Of a stretch of DNA of 64,000 nucleotides, positions 1 through 8,231 are shown piece after piece. Below the pieces are notes generated by a model. That model saw only the letters and a program-made list of their open reading frames with translations, did not search any database and had not been told where the DNA came from. Source of the DNA: Roseovarius sp. (GTDB lineage: Bacteria > Pseudomonadota > Alphaproteobacteria > Rhodobacterales > Rhodobacteraceae). Each line of letters begins with the position of its first letter. The stretch's first letter is position 1. The translations under genes and the position numbers were made by a program. The stretch spans positions 1-64,000 of the forward strand of contig NZ_JAUCYU010000016.1 in NCBI RefSeq assembly GCF_030373445.1. Reading direction: 5' to 3'.

Positions 1-557
1 GTCTGCAATGTTATGCCACCGCCGACCTGGGCAATATCGCCTATGAAAGCGAGGCCGCCGACGGGATGATCGTCGACGAGGGCGTGATCGTCGAGATCGT
101 GACGCCCGGCACCGGCACGCCCGTGGCCCCCGGCGAAGTCGGCGAGGTGGTGGTGACCACGCTGAACCCCGACTATCCGCTGATCCGCTTTGCCACGGGT
201 GATCTTTCGGCGATCATGGAGGGTGCAAGCCCTTGTGGTCGCACGAATATTCGGATCAAGGGCTGGATGGGCCGGGCCGACCAGACCACCAAGATCAAGG
301 GCATGTTCGTGCGCCCCGAGCAGGTGGCGGCGCTGGTGTCGCGCCATGACGGGATTTCCCGCGCCCGGGTCATCGCCAGCCGCGAGGGCGAGATGGACGT
401 CATGACGGTGCAGATCGAGGCCGATGGCGGAGAGCCGGAAACCTATGCCGGGGCGGTGGCCGATACGCTCAAGCTGAAGGGGCGGATCGAGATTGTCGCC
501 AAGGGCAGTCTTCCAAACGACGGCAAAGTCATAGAGGATCAGCGCAGCTACGAGTGA
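1..557 (+). CDS. Phenylacetate-CoA ligase family protein, C-terminal part (5' truncated by window)
   Basis: This is the C-terminal part of an AMP-forming CoA ligase of the phenylacetate-CoA ligase (PaaK) family; the frame is open from base 3 and the N-terminal half lies before the window. Visible are the YATADLG stretch, the adenylate-forming motif region FATGDLSAI at about visible codon 62, and the small lid domain with GRADQTTKIKG and FVRPEQV. The tail DGKVIEDQR holds the lysine expected for the adenylation step. Enzymes of this family join an aryl or branched acid to CoA using ATP in the cytoplasm. The substrate pocket is outside the window, so the acid cannot be named. The next gene starts 24 bases downstream on the same strand. 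Confidence 0.85.
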   Translation, partial: LQCYATADLGNIAYESEAADGMIVDEGVIVEIVTPGTGTPVAPGEVGEVVVTTLNPDYPLIRFATGDLSAIMEGASPCGRTNIRIKGWMGRADQTTKIKGMFVRPEQVAALVSRHDGISRARVIASREGEMDVMTVQIEADGGEPETYAGAVADTLKLKGRIEIVAKGSLPNDGKVIEDQRSYE

Positions 558-560
558 GCC

Positions 561-578
561 ACGACAGGGAGGTGTCGT
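561..578 (+). promoter_or_regulatory. Hairpin presenting the ribosome-binding site of the pseudo-caspase gene
   Basis: ACGACA and TGTCGT form a perfect 6-base inverted repeat, and the six bases between them are exactly the Shine-Dalgarno sequence GGGAGG, three bases before the start codon at 582. If it folds in the mRNA, the ribosome-binding site would be the loop of the stem. Whether this has a regulatory effect is inference. Confidence 0.4.
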
Positions 579-581
579 CGC

Positions 582-2216
582 ATGTTTCGATTGTGTTCCG
601 GGCTGGTAACGGCCCTATGTCTTGCCGCGTCTGCCGCGCAGGCCGAGGATCTTGCGCTTCTGCTTGGTGACCGGGGACAGGCCAGCGCCTATCGCGATGA
701 CGATGGTGCGGGGGCCGGGGATTTCCGCGATGCGCTGACCCAGGCCGGGTTCCGGGTGGTCGAGCCGCCGGACCGGGATATCCGCTCGATGCGGCTGGCC
801 GCGGTGAATGTCGAAACCGCGCTGGCCGAGGGCGAGGTCGACCGGCTGGTGATCGTGGCCATGGGCCCGTTCGCCACCGACGGGCTGGACAGCTGGATCC
901 TGTCGAACAACGCGCAGGGCATGAAGCGGGTGATGGCCGGGGCGATGGGCATATCGCTCAACGCGCTGAGCGCGATCGCCGAGCAGCAGGGGGTGCCGAC
1001 CGTCATCATGGTGGCGCCGGGCATGTCGCCCGATGGGCTGGCGCCGGGGCTTCGGCCGCGGCCGCGGGCCTTCCGGAAGGCGGAGGGGCTGACCTATATC
1101 ACCGGCCCGTCGCCCGCGCTGGCCGACATGCTGGCAGGCTCGGTTCTGCTGGAGGGCGTGTCGTTCGCCGAGCTGGCGCAGACCGCGCCCGATGGCGTGC
1201 GGGTGGACGGCAACCTGGCCAGCGATGCCGGGCTCATGGGCCCTGCCACGATGCCGCCCTCGGAAGAGGCGGTGGAGACCGGGTTCTGGCAGGCGGTGCA
1301 GACCTTCGACACGATATCGGCCTACCGGACCTACCTGGGCGAGTTCCCCGAGGGCACGTACGTGGCCGAGGCCGAGGAGCGGATCGCCTATCTCACCGAC
1401 GAGCCCGAGCGCGAGGCGAAGTCGATCGAGGAGGGGCTGGGCCTGTCGCGGGAGGACCGGCGCGAGATCCAGCGGAACCTCGCCCTGATCGGGTTCGATC
1501 CCAAGGGCATCGACGGGATTTTCGGCCCCGGAAGCCGCGCCGCGATCGGCGACTGGCAGGCCGAGAACGGGTTCGGCAAGACCGGCTACCTGACCGGCAA
1601 CCAGCTTTTGCGGCTGCGCGACCAGGCCCAGGCCGAGGCGCGGCGGCAGGAAGAGGAAGCCCGCCAGCGCCGCGAGCAAGAGGAGCGCCGCGACCGGGCC
1701 TATTGGCAGGACACCGGCGAAGCGGGCGGCGAGGAGGGCTTGCGCGCCTATCTCGACCGCTATCCCGACGGGCTGTTCGCCGACGAGGCGCAGGCCCGGC
1801 TGGACGAGATCGAGGCGGTGAAACGCGAGGAGGCGGAGCGCGAGGAACGCGAGGCGTGGGACGCGGCGCGCAATGCCGACAGCGCCGAAAGTTACAGCGC
1901 CTTCCTGAACACCTATCCCGACAGCACCTTCGCCAGCGCCGCGCGGGCGCGGCTGAACGAGCTGACCGACCGGCAGGAGAACGCCGCCGAGATCGAGGCG
2001 GCCCGGGCGCAGGAGCGGCAGTTCACCTCGACCCTGATCGCGCGGGTTCTGATCGAGCGGCGGCTGGGCAGCCTTGGCACCAACCCCGGCGCGGCGGATG
2101 GCAATTTCACCCGCCAGACGCGCCGGGCGATCCGGCAGTTCCAGCGCTCGCGCAACCTGCCGGTGACCGGGTTCATCTCGCAGGCGACGATGGTGCAGCT
2201 GATGGCCGGGCGGTAG
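582..2216 (+). CDS. Secreted protein with degenerate caspase-like domain, TPR-like repeats and two peptidoglycan-binding domains
   Basis: A 544-residue protein with a signal peptide (about residues 1-21, ending AAQA). Residues 22-190 look like a caspase-like fold (LALLLGDR start, DFRDALTQAGFRVV, VDRLVIVAMGPF), but the usual catalytic SGHG and DAC-type motifs are not seen, so it is probably inactive. Three similar segments of about 35 residues (YLGEFPEGTYVAEAEERI, YLDRYPDGLFADEAQARL, FLNTYPDSTFASAARARL) resemble TPR-like repeats. Two peptidoglycan-binding type 1 domains follow the pattern GIDGIFGPGSRAAIGDWQ (about 288-345) and GAADGNFTRQTRRAIRQFQ (about 485-542), the latter at the C-terminus. 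A charged coiled-coil segment lies between. A periplasmic, wall-bound role is likely; the exact function is unknown. The ribosome-binding site GGGAGG sits in a small hairpin loop. Confidence 0.75.
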   Translation: MFRLCSGLVTALCLAASAAQAEDLALLLGDRGQASAYRDDDGAGAGDFRDALTQAGFRVVEPPDRDIRSMRLAAVNVETALAEGEVDRLVIVAMGPFATDGLDSWILSNNAQGMKRVMAGAMGISLNALSAIAEQQGVPTVIMVAPGMSPDGLAPGLRPRPRAFRKAEGLTYITGPSPALADMLAGSVLLEGVSFAELAQTAPDGVRVDGNLASDAGLMGPATMPPSEEAVETGFWQAVQTFDTISAYRTYLGEFPEGTYVAEAEERIAYLTDEPEREAKSIEEGLGLSREDRREIQRNLALIGFDPKGIDGIFGPGSRAAIGDWQAENGFGKTGYLTGNQLLRLRDQAQAEARRQEEEARQRREQEERRDRAYWQDTGEAGGEEGLRAYLDRYPDGLFADEAQARLDEIEAVKREEAEREEREAWDAARNADSAESYSAFLNTYPDSTFASAARARLNELTDRQENAAEIEAARAQERQFTSTLIARVLIERRLGSLGTNPGAADGNFTRQTRRAIRQFQRSRNLPVTGFISQATMVQLMAGR

Positions 2217-2227
2217 CGCCCGGCCCC

Positions 2228-3469
2228 TCAGAACCGGTTGGCGTCGTAGGGCGCAAGGTCGATATTGGGCGGCTGGCCGTCGATCAGGGCGGCGACGATG
2301 CGGCCTGTCTTGGGCCCGGCGGTAAGGCCGACATGCTGATGCCCGAAAGCGGCATGGACGCCGCTGCCATTGATCTCGCCGATCAAGGGCAGGCTGTCGG
2401 GGGTGGAGGGACGGAACCCCATCCATTCCTCGACACCCTCGTATTCCAGCGCCGGAAACAGGCGTTTGACCTTGCGCGCGATCAGGTCGCGCGGGCCGCT
2501 GGAGGGGCCGCGCGTGGTATCGCCCAGCTCGACCGTCCCGGCGCAGCGCAGGCCCGAGGCCATCGGGTTCGCCGCGAACTTGCCCTGCGTCAGCATCATC
2601 GGGTTCTTCGGCATCTGCGACGGGCCTTTGAAATGCAGGTGGTAGCCGCGTTCGGCCACCAGCGGCACCCGCAGGCCCAGCTTGCGCATCAGCGGTTTCG
2701 ACCAGATCCCGGCCGCCAGCACCGCGCGGTCGCAGGGCAGACGGCCCGCACTGGTGAGGATGGCCGTGACCTTGCCGCCCTGGAGCTCGATATCCTGTGC
2801 CTCGGCCTGGCGGTAGGTGCCGCCCTCGTCCTCCAGCACCTTGGCCAGCGCCTCCATGTAGGCGCCGGGGTTGAGGATGTGGCCGTGATCCTTGAGCACC
2901 GCGAGAAGGCCGGTTTCCGGCCCGAGGATCGGCTCGGCCTCCTGCACGGCCGGGCCTTCGATGATCTCGGGCGTGAACCCGGCGCGGCGCTTGGTCTCCC
3001 AGCTTGCGGCGTCGGCCTCGAAGGCCGCGCGGCTGGCATAGGCGTAGGTCAGCGCGCTGTCGGCGATCCAGTCCTCGGCCTGCGTGCCTTTCGTCAGGGC
3101 GCGGTGCTGGGCGACGCTGTCGGTAAGGATATTGGCGAGCGCGCCGCTCATGTGAACGTTGCGCTCGGGCGTGGCGTTGCGGAAGAACTGCCAGAGCCAC
3201 GGCGCGAGGGCGGGCCACGCGCTCCACTGGAAGAACAGGGGCGAGTCGGAGCTGGTAAGGTACTTGAAGGCACTCTTGCGCAGATCGGGCGTGTTCATCG
3301 GCACGATCGCCCATTGCGCCAGCAGCCCGGCATTTCCGTAGGAGGCCCCGGCGCCGGGATGGTCCTTGTCGATCAGGGTGACGGTGTGCCCCGCGCGGCG
3401 CAGCCAGATCGCGGCGCTGAGGCCGCAGATCCCGGCGCCGATCACGATGATGTCGAGTGGTTTGGGCAT
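2228..3469 (-). CDS. FAD-dependent oxidoreductase, D-amino acid dehydrogenase (DadA) type
   Basis: A 413-residue flavoprotein of the DAO/DadA superfamily. The N-terminus has a dinucleotide-binding motif (IVIGAGICGLSAAIWLRRAG, residues 6-25) followed by an acidic residue at the end of the second strand (LIDKD) and the SYGNAGLLA stretch typical of DadA enzymes. The C-terminus has MGFRPSTPDSLPLIGEI and GHQHVGLTAGPKTGRIVA, the second FAD-contact region of the family. Members oxidise D-amino acids or secondary amines to oxo acids, passing electrons to the membrane chain or oxygen. I chose the ATG at 3469 because GGAGA stands just upstream and the FAD motif starts right after it; an upstream in-frame start would add a poor 12-residue tail. 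The substrate is not determined. Confidence 0.85.
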   Translation of the reverse strand: MPKPLDIIVIGAGICGLSAAIWLRRAGHTVTLIDKDHPGAGASYGNAGLLAQWAIVPMNTPDLRKSAFKYLTSSDSPLFFQWSAWPALAPWLWQFFRNATPERNVHMSGALANILTDSVAQHRALTKGTQAEDWIADSALTYAYASRAAFEADAASWETKRRAGFTPEIIEGPAVQEAEPILGPETGLLAVLKDHGHILNPGAYMEALAKVLEDEGGTYRQAEAQDIELQGGKVTAILTSAGRLPCDRAVLAAGIWSKPLMRKLGLRVPLVAERGYHLHFKGPSQMPKNPMMLTQGKFAANPMASGLRCAGTVELGDTTRGPSSGPRDLIARKVKRLFPALEYEGVEEWMGFRPSTPDSLPLIGEINGSGVHAAFGHQHVGLTAGPKTGRIVAALIDGQPPNIDLAPYDANRF

Positions 3470-3590
3470 GTCCCGTCTCCCGCAAGCTTTTGCACATAAG
3501 CGCAAGGTTCATACGGGGGCAAGGGCCTCGAACGGCGCGCCGGTGGCAGCCATGGCGATTCGGGTATTCTTGGACAGGGGAAAGCCGGGG

Positions 3591-4298
3591 TCAGCGCGGG
3601 AAGGCGGCAGCGAGGGCGATCTCGACCATGTCGGAGAAGCTTTGCTCGCGCGCCTCGGCCGAAAGCGCCTCGCCCGTCTGGAGGTGGTCGGAGACGGTGC
3701 AGACGGCCAGCGCGGCGGCCCCGTGGCGGGCGGCGACGGTGTAGAGCTCGGCCGCTTCCATCTCGACCGCGAGGATGCCGTGGCGGGTCATCTGCTCGGT
3801 CAGGTCGGGGCGCTCGTCATAGAACGTGTCGGAGGAATAGAGGCTGCCGACATGGGTGCGGGTGCCCTTGGCCCCGGCCGCGTCGACGGCGGCGCGCAGG
3901 AGGGTGTAATCGGCGGAAGGGGCGAAGTTGACCTCGCGCAGCAGGGTCGAGGAAGGCGTGGTGGTGCTGCTGGCGGTCATCGCGACGATCACGTCGTTGA
4001 GCTGCACATGCGCCTGCATCGCCCCGCAGGAACCGATGCGGATCAGGCGCCTGGCGCCGTAGTCGCGGATCAGCTCGTTGGCGTAGATCGACAGGCTGGG
4101 CATGCCCATGCCGGAGCCCTGGACGGTGACGGGATGGCCCTGCCATGTACCGGTGAAGCCCAGCATGCCGCGGGTGGCGTTGACCTGTCGCACGTCCGAC
4201 AGGAAGGTTTCCGCCGCCCATTTCGCCCGCAGCGGGTCGCCCGGCATCAGGACGCATTCGGCGATATCGCCCGCGGAGGCGCCGATATGGATGCTCAT
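3591..4298 (-). CDS. deoD: Purine-nucleoside phosphorylase, DeoD type
   Basis: A 235-residue cytoplasmic enzyme of the hexameric DeoD family (usual length about 235). It splits purine nucleosides with phosphate into the base and ribose 1-phosphate in purine salvage. The N-terminal SIHIGASAGDIAECVLMPGDPLRA carries the phosphate-binding GDPLRA motif; IRIGSCGAMQ and the VEMEAAELY segment with ribose-binding Met-Glu are also present, as is the CTVSDHL segment holding the catalytic Asp. An AAGGGG ribosome-binding site precedes the start. It lies downstream of, and on the same strand as, a GNAT gene (10 bases apart), so the two may be cotranscribed. Confidence 0.95.
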   Translation of the reverse strand: MSIHIGASAGDIAECVLMPGDPLRAKWAAETFLSDVRQVNATRGMLGFTGTWQGHPVTVQGSGMGMPSLSIYANELIRDYGARRLIRIGSCGAMQAHVQLNDVIVAMTASSTTTPSSTLLREVNFAPSADYTLLRAAVDAAGAKGTRTHVGSLYSSDTFYDERPDLTEQMTRHGILAVEMEAAELYTVAARHGAAALAVCTVSDHLQTGEALSAEAREQSFSDMVEIALAAAFPR

Positions 4299-4308
4299 CC
4301 CCGGCCCC

Positions 4309-4758
4309 TTAAGAGCGGTTGTACTTGATGAAGGGGGTCAGCACGCCGATCCGGTCGTAGAGCTGGCGGGCGGTGGTGTTGAAATCCTGCGTCATCCAGT
4401 AGACGGCGGGGCGGCCGGCGGCATCGGCTTCGGCATAGACCGCCTCGATCAGCTTGCGGCCGACGCCGGTGCCGCGCACGGACGGGTCGGCGTAGAGGTC
4501 CTGCAGGTAGCAGACCTTCTCGATCCGCCAGTTATGGGGATGGTAGATGTAGTGGACGATGCCCGCGGGCGTGCCGTCGACCAGGGCCAGCAGCCCGTTC
4601 TGATCGGGGTGGTCGGGCGAGCAGAGCCGGTCGAAGGTGGTGTCGTAGACCTCCTGCGCGACGGCGGTTTCGTAGAATTCTAGATAGGCTTTCCAGAGCG
4701 GTGCCCAGTGCGGCTTGTCTGCGGGTTCGAGCGGGCGGATGGTGACGGTCTGGGTCAT
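4309..4758 (-). CDS. GNAT family N-acetyltransferase
   Basis: A 149-residue acetyltransferase of the GNAT superfamily. The acetyl-CoA-binding motif A is clear: LYADPSVRGTGVGRKLIEAV (about residues 80-99), followed by the MTQDFNTTARQLYDRIG segment with the typical late tyrosine. The N-terminus (TIRPLEPADKPHWAPLWKAYLEFY) resembles acetyltransferases acting on small amines or amino groups. The start at 4758 was chosen because the GNAT fold begins there and a GAAGG site precedes it; the longer frame upstream has no protein-like character. It sits 10 bases before deoD. The acceptor is unknown. Confidence 0.85.
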   Translation of the reverse strand: MTQTVTIRPLEPADKPHWAPLWKAYLEFYETAVAQEVYDTTFDRLCSPDHPDQNGLLALVDGTPAGIVHYIYHPHNWRIEKVCYLQDLYADPSVRGTGVGRKLIEAVYAEADAAGRPAVYWMTQDFNTTARQLYDRIGVLTPFIKYNRS

Positions 4759-4936
4759 GGGCGTGCCTTCGCGAAAGGGGTTTCTCCCGGTTCTAGACCA
4801 TGTTCGACAGGCCCGATAGGCCCGGCGAGAGGCATTTTTTCGCCGAGGGGTTTGCGAATATGGGGTATCATCGCCATGTGCCACGAAGCGGTGCGGGGAG
4901 AGGCCCTGACCCGCGAGGCAGAAAAGGGAGACACCC

Positions 4937-5461
4937 ATGAAATTCGGATCGACGCTGACGATGGTGATCGCCGCGGCGAGCATCGGCCTGAGCGGGCCGG
5001 CGCTGGCGCAGGATCAGTCGCAGGAGGAGACGCAGGACCAGGCGCAGAGCCAGGCCACCGATCAGGCCACCGACGCGGCCGTGCCGGAGGTGCCGGAGAT
5101 CGCCGCCGAGGACGTCACGCAAGGGCAGATCGCCAGCTTCGTCAACGCGATGATCGCGCTGGAGCGTATCCGGGCGGAATACCTGCCCCAGATCCAGGCC
5201 GCCGAGACCGACGACGAGCGGCAGGCGCTGGCCGCCGAGGCGGACGAGGCCGCCAAGGCCGCCGTGACCAAGACCAAGGGCATCACGCCGGGCGAGTACC
5301 TTGCCATCGGCCGCGCCGCGCAGGGCAACCAGGAGCTGGGCGAGAAGATCAATACCCGGATCGTGGAACTGCGCGAGAAGCAGCAGCAAAAGCGCAAGCC
5401 GCTGCAGCAGCCCAACTCGAGCGAAGACGGTTCGAGCGAGGGCGAGACGGTCACCCAGTAA
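4937..5461 (+). CDS. Secreted DUF4168 domain protein
   Basis: A 174-residue protein with a clear signal peptide (residues 1-24, ending ALAQ), a glutamine- and acid-rich linker (about 25-55), and a DUF4168 domain (about 60-140: IASFVNAMIALERIRAEYLPQI and the TPGEYLAIGRAAQGNQELGEKI segment). The tail is rich in Gln, Ser and Glu. The domain is predicted helical and its function is not known; proteins of this kind are periplasmic. The ribosome-binding site AAAGGGAGA is good. It is convergent with ecm, with only 19 bases between stops. Confidence 0.8.
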   Translation: MKFGSTLTMVIAAASIGLSGPALAQDQSQEETQDQAQSQATDQATDAAVPEVPEIAAEDVTQGQIASFVNAMIALERIRAEYLPQIQAAETDDERQALAAEADEAAKAAVTKTKGITPGEYLAIGRAAQGNQELGEKINTRIVELREKQQQKRKPLQQPNSSEDGSSEGETVTQ

Positions 5462-5480
5462 GACCCGGGCCGGCGGCGGG

Positions 5481-7472
5481 TTACTCCGCCGCCACCGCCT
5501 GCGGGTCGGCGAGGGTCACGATATCCATCATGATGGTGTTGAGCTCGAAATCCTTGGGCGTGTAGACCCGCGCGACGCCCATTTCCCGAAGGCGCCTGGC
5601 ATCTTCCTCGGGGATGATGCCGCCGACGATGACGGGAATGTCGCCCAGCCCCGCCTCTTTCATTCGGGTCATCAGGTCTTCCACCAGCGGAATATGCGAA
5701 CCCGACAGGATCGAGAGGCCCACAACGTGGGCCTGCTGTTCCTGTGCGGCGGTGACGATTTCCTCGGGCGTCAGGCGGATGCCCTCGTAGTTGATGGCCA
5801 TCCCGCAGTCGCGGGCACGATAGGCGATCTGCTCGGCGCCGTTGGAATGGCCGTCGAGACCGGGCTTGCCGACGAGGAAGGAGAGCCGCCGGCCAAGCCG
5901 GTCCGACACCGCGTCGACGGCGGTGCGCAGGTCGTCGAGCCCTTCGGTCTTGTTCGACGGGCTGCCGGAAACGCCGGTGGGGCCACGGTATTCGCCGTAG
6001 ACGGCGCGCATCTGCTCGGCCCATTCGCCGGTGGTAACGCCCGCCTTGGCCGCGTTGATCGAGGCGGGCATCACGTTCTGGCCCATCGCCGCGGCTTCGC
6101 GCAGGGCGGACAGTGCGGCTTTCACCGCGTCCTCGTCACGCTGCTCCCGCCACTGGTTGAGGCTTTTGATCTGGTCGGCCTCGACGCCCGGGTCGACCAC
6201 GAGAATGCCGCCGTCTTCCGATTGCAGGGGCGAGGGTTCGCCCTCGGTCCACTTGTTGACGCCGACGACGACGGTCTCGTTCCGCTCGATCCTATTGAGG
6301 CGGTCGGCGTTGCTGTCGACGAGGCGGGATTTCATGTACTCGATGGAATTGATCGCGCCGCCCATGCTGTCGAGATTGGCGAGCTCGTGGCGGGCGCCGT
6401 CCTTGAGCGCCTCGACCTTGGCATCGACCGCCGGGTTGTGATCGAAGAGGTCGTCGAATTCCAGCAGGTCGGTCTCGTAGGCGAGGATTTGCTGCATCCG
6501 CATCGACCATTGCTGATCCCACGGGCGAGGCAGGCCGAGGGCCTCGTTCCACGCCGGAAGCTGTACGGCGCGGGCGCGGGCTTTCTTGGACAGCGTCACC
6601 GCCAGCATCTCGATCAGGATGCGATAGACGTTGTTTTCCGGCTGCTGCTCGGTCAAGCCGAGGGAGTTGACCTGCACGCCATAACGGAAGCGGCGGAATT
6701 TCGGGTTGTCGACGCCGTAGCGGGTTTCGAGGATCTCGTCCCAGAGGTCGACGAAGGCGCGCATCTTGCACATCTCGGTGACGAAGCGGATGCCGGCGTT
6801 GACGAAGAAGGAAATGCGGCCGGCGAGCACGGGGAAGTCTTCCGCCGGGACACGAGGTTTCAACTCGTCCAAAACGGCGATGGCGGTGCCCAAAGCATAG
6901 GCCAACTCCTGCTCCGGCGTCGCGCCGGCCTCCTGCAGGTGGTAGGAGCAGACGTTCATCGGGTTCCACTTGGGGACGGCCTTGTAGCAATACTCGGCCA
7001 CGTCGCCGATCATCTTCAGCGAGGGCTTGGGCGGGCAGATATATGTCCCGCGCGAGAGGTATTCCTTGATCAGGTCGTTCTGCACCGTGCCGGTCAGCTT
7101 CGAGACATCCGCCCCCTGCTCCTCGGCCACGGCGATGTAGAGCGACAGGAGCCACGGCGCGGTGGCGTTGATCGTCATCGAGGTGTTCATCTCCTCGAGC
7201 GGGATCTGGTCGAAGAGCGTGCGCATGTCGCCGAGGTGGCAGATCGGCACGCCGACCTTGCCGACCTCGCCGCGGGCGAGCACGTGATCGCTGTCGTATC
7301 CCGTCTGGGTGGGCAGGTCGAAGGCCACGGAAAGCCCCGTCTGCCCGCGGGCGAGGTTCGAGCGGTAGAGCGCGTTCGAGGCTTCGGCCGTGGAGTGACC
7401 GGCATAGGTGCGGATTAGCCAGGGGCGGTCTTTCTCCGGGGCGGTCTTGGCGTCTTGCTGCGTCTGCGACAT
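5481..7472 (-). CDS. ecm: (2S)-ethylmalonyl-CoA mutase
   Basis: A 663-residue, B12-dependent acyl-CoA mutase. The N-terminal catalytic barrel starts RPWLIRTYAGHSTAEASNALYR, with the FDLPTQTGYDSDH segment of the family; the C-terminal cobalamin domain has LVGKPGLDGHSNGAEQ (the DxHxxG motif) followed by the VVGLSILSGSH and VPVIVGGIIPEEDA stretches. Length and the single-chain layout match Ecm/MeaA rather than methylmalonyl-CoA mutase. It converts ethylmalonyl-CoA to methylsuccinyl-CoA in the ethylmalonyl-CoA pathway for acetyl-CoA assimilation. The partner gene ccr lies about 2.3 kb away. The start at 7472 is preceded by GAGG. Confidence that it is Ecm and not another mutase rests on the close match of motifs and on the neighbouring ccr. 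Confidence 0.92.
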   Translation of the reverse strand: MSQTQQDAKTAPEKDRPWLIRTYAGHSTAEASNALYRSNLARGQTGLSVAFDLPTQTGYDSDHVLARGEVGKVGVPICHLGDMRTLFDQIPLEEMNTSMTINATAPWLLSLYIAVAEEQGADVSKLTGTVQNDLIKEYLSRGTYICPPKPSLKMIGDVAEYCYKAVPKWNPMNVCSYHLQEAGATPEQELAYALGTAIAVLDELKPRVPAEDFPVLAGRISFFVNAGIRFVTEMCKMRAFVDLWDEILETRYGVDNPKFRRFRYGVQVNSLGLTEQQPENNVYRILIEMLAVTLSKKARARAVQLPAWNEALGLPRPWDQQWSMRMQQILAYETDLLEFDDLFDHNPAVDAKVEALKDGARHELANLDSMGGAINSIEYMKSRLVDSNADRLNRIERNETVVVGVNKWTEGEPSPLQSEDGGILVVDPGVEADQIKSLNQWREQRDEDAVKAALSALREAAAMGQNVMPASINAAKAGVTTGEWAEQMRAVYGEYRGPTGVSGSPSNKTEGLDDLRTAVDAVSDRLGRRLSFLVGKPGLDGHSNGAEQIAYRARDCGMAINYEGIRLTPEEIVTAAQEQQAHVVGLSILSGSHIPLVEDLMTRMKEAGLGDIPVIVGGIIPEEDARRLREMGVARVYTPKDFELNTIMMDIVTLADPQAVAAE

Positions 7473-7545
7473 GGGGCGGCCTCGTGAATCGGATTGCGCA
7501 ATTTTGTTACGTCGGGCCCTAGATAGCTGGAAGATTATGAGCGTG

Positions 7546-8187
7546 TCAATTCGCTGCGTTGCGGCAATCCGGCTTCGGCGCCGGGATGCTGCACCGCATT
7601 TCCGTGCTGCTGCGGAAGCCGAAGAGATGGTGCAGGGGGCCGATATGGGTGACATCCCCGGCGACGAAGCCGTGCCGTTCGTAAAGCGCGCGGGCGCGCG
7701 GGTTGCTGTCGATCACGTCGAGGCGGATGGAGGAGAGCCCGTCTGCCGCCGCCCGCGCCTTGACCGCCCCCAGAAGCGCCGAGCCGACGCCGCGGCTGCG
7801 GGCCTGTTCATCGACGAAGATGCCATCCATCAACAGGGTATCCGGGGCGACGCGGCGCTCGAGAAACGACAGCGCCCCGCCCCGCCACAGCGCGCCGGGC
7901 CAGCCGTAGACCCGGGCGAGGTCGCGCCAGCCGCCGCCGACCAGCCCGCCCCGCGCCGTCTTGAGCCCCGCCAGCCCCAGGAGCCGCCCGTCGCGGTCGC
8001 GGGCGGAAATGGCGAAATCGGGGTGAAGGGCGGCGGAGAGGAAACGGAGCGCCTTGTCCTCGGGCGCCAGCACCGGGCCCAGCTTGCCGCTGAAGGCCTG
8101 CCAGAAGAGACGGGCGGCATGGGGGCGCTCGGCCCGGTCGAAACCGGGTGTCAGGATCGGTGTCACGGTGTCTGGTCCATCGGCCAT
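7546..8187 (-). CDS. GNAT family N-acetyltransferase
   Basis: A 213-residue GNAT protein. Motif A is LLMDGIFVDEQARSRGVGSALLGAVKARAAADG, and the late DVIDSNPRARALYERHGFVA segment is the classic motif B. The N-terminal half (ERPHAARLFWQAFSGKLG, and the KTARGGLVGGGWRDLARVYG stretch) marks a subgroup common in Rhodobacteraceae. It sits upstream of ecm on the same strand with a 73-base gap and is divergent from the acyltransferase gene, whose ATG lies 44 bases away. ATG at 8187 is preferred; a TTG at 8211 in the same frame is possible. Its substrate is unknown. Confidence 0.8.
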   Translation of the reverse strand: MADGPDTVTPILTPGFDRAERPHAARLFWQAFSGKLGPVLAPEDKALRFLSAALHPDFAISARDRDGRLLGLAGLKTARGGLVGGGWRDLARVYGWPGALWRGGALSFLERRVAPDTLLMDGIFVDEQARSRGVGSALLGAVKARAAADGLSSIRLDVIDSNPRARALYERHGFVAGDVTHIGPLHHLFGFRSSTEMRCSIPAPKPDCRNAAN

Positions 8188-8231
8188 GGCCCTGATAAAG
8201 CTTGTCGGCAAGTGAAGTGCAAGGATCAGGC

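Noticed and set aside
615..3512. A 965-codon open frame on the minus strand
   Set aside because: It lies across the antisense of the pseudo-caspase gene and another frame of the DadA-like gene, and has no domain of its own.
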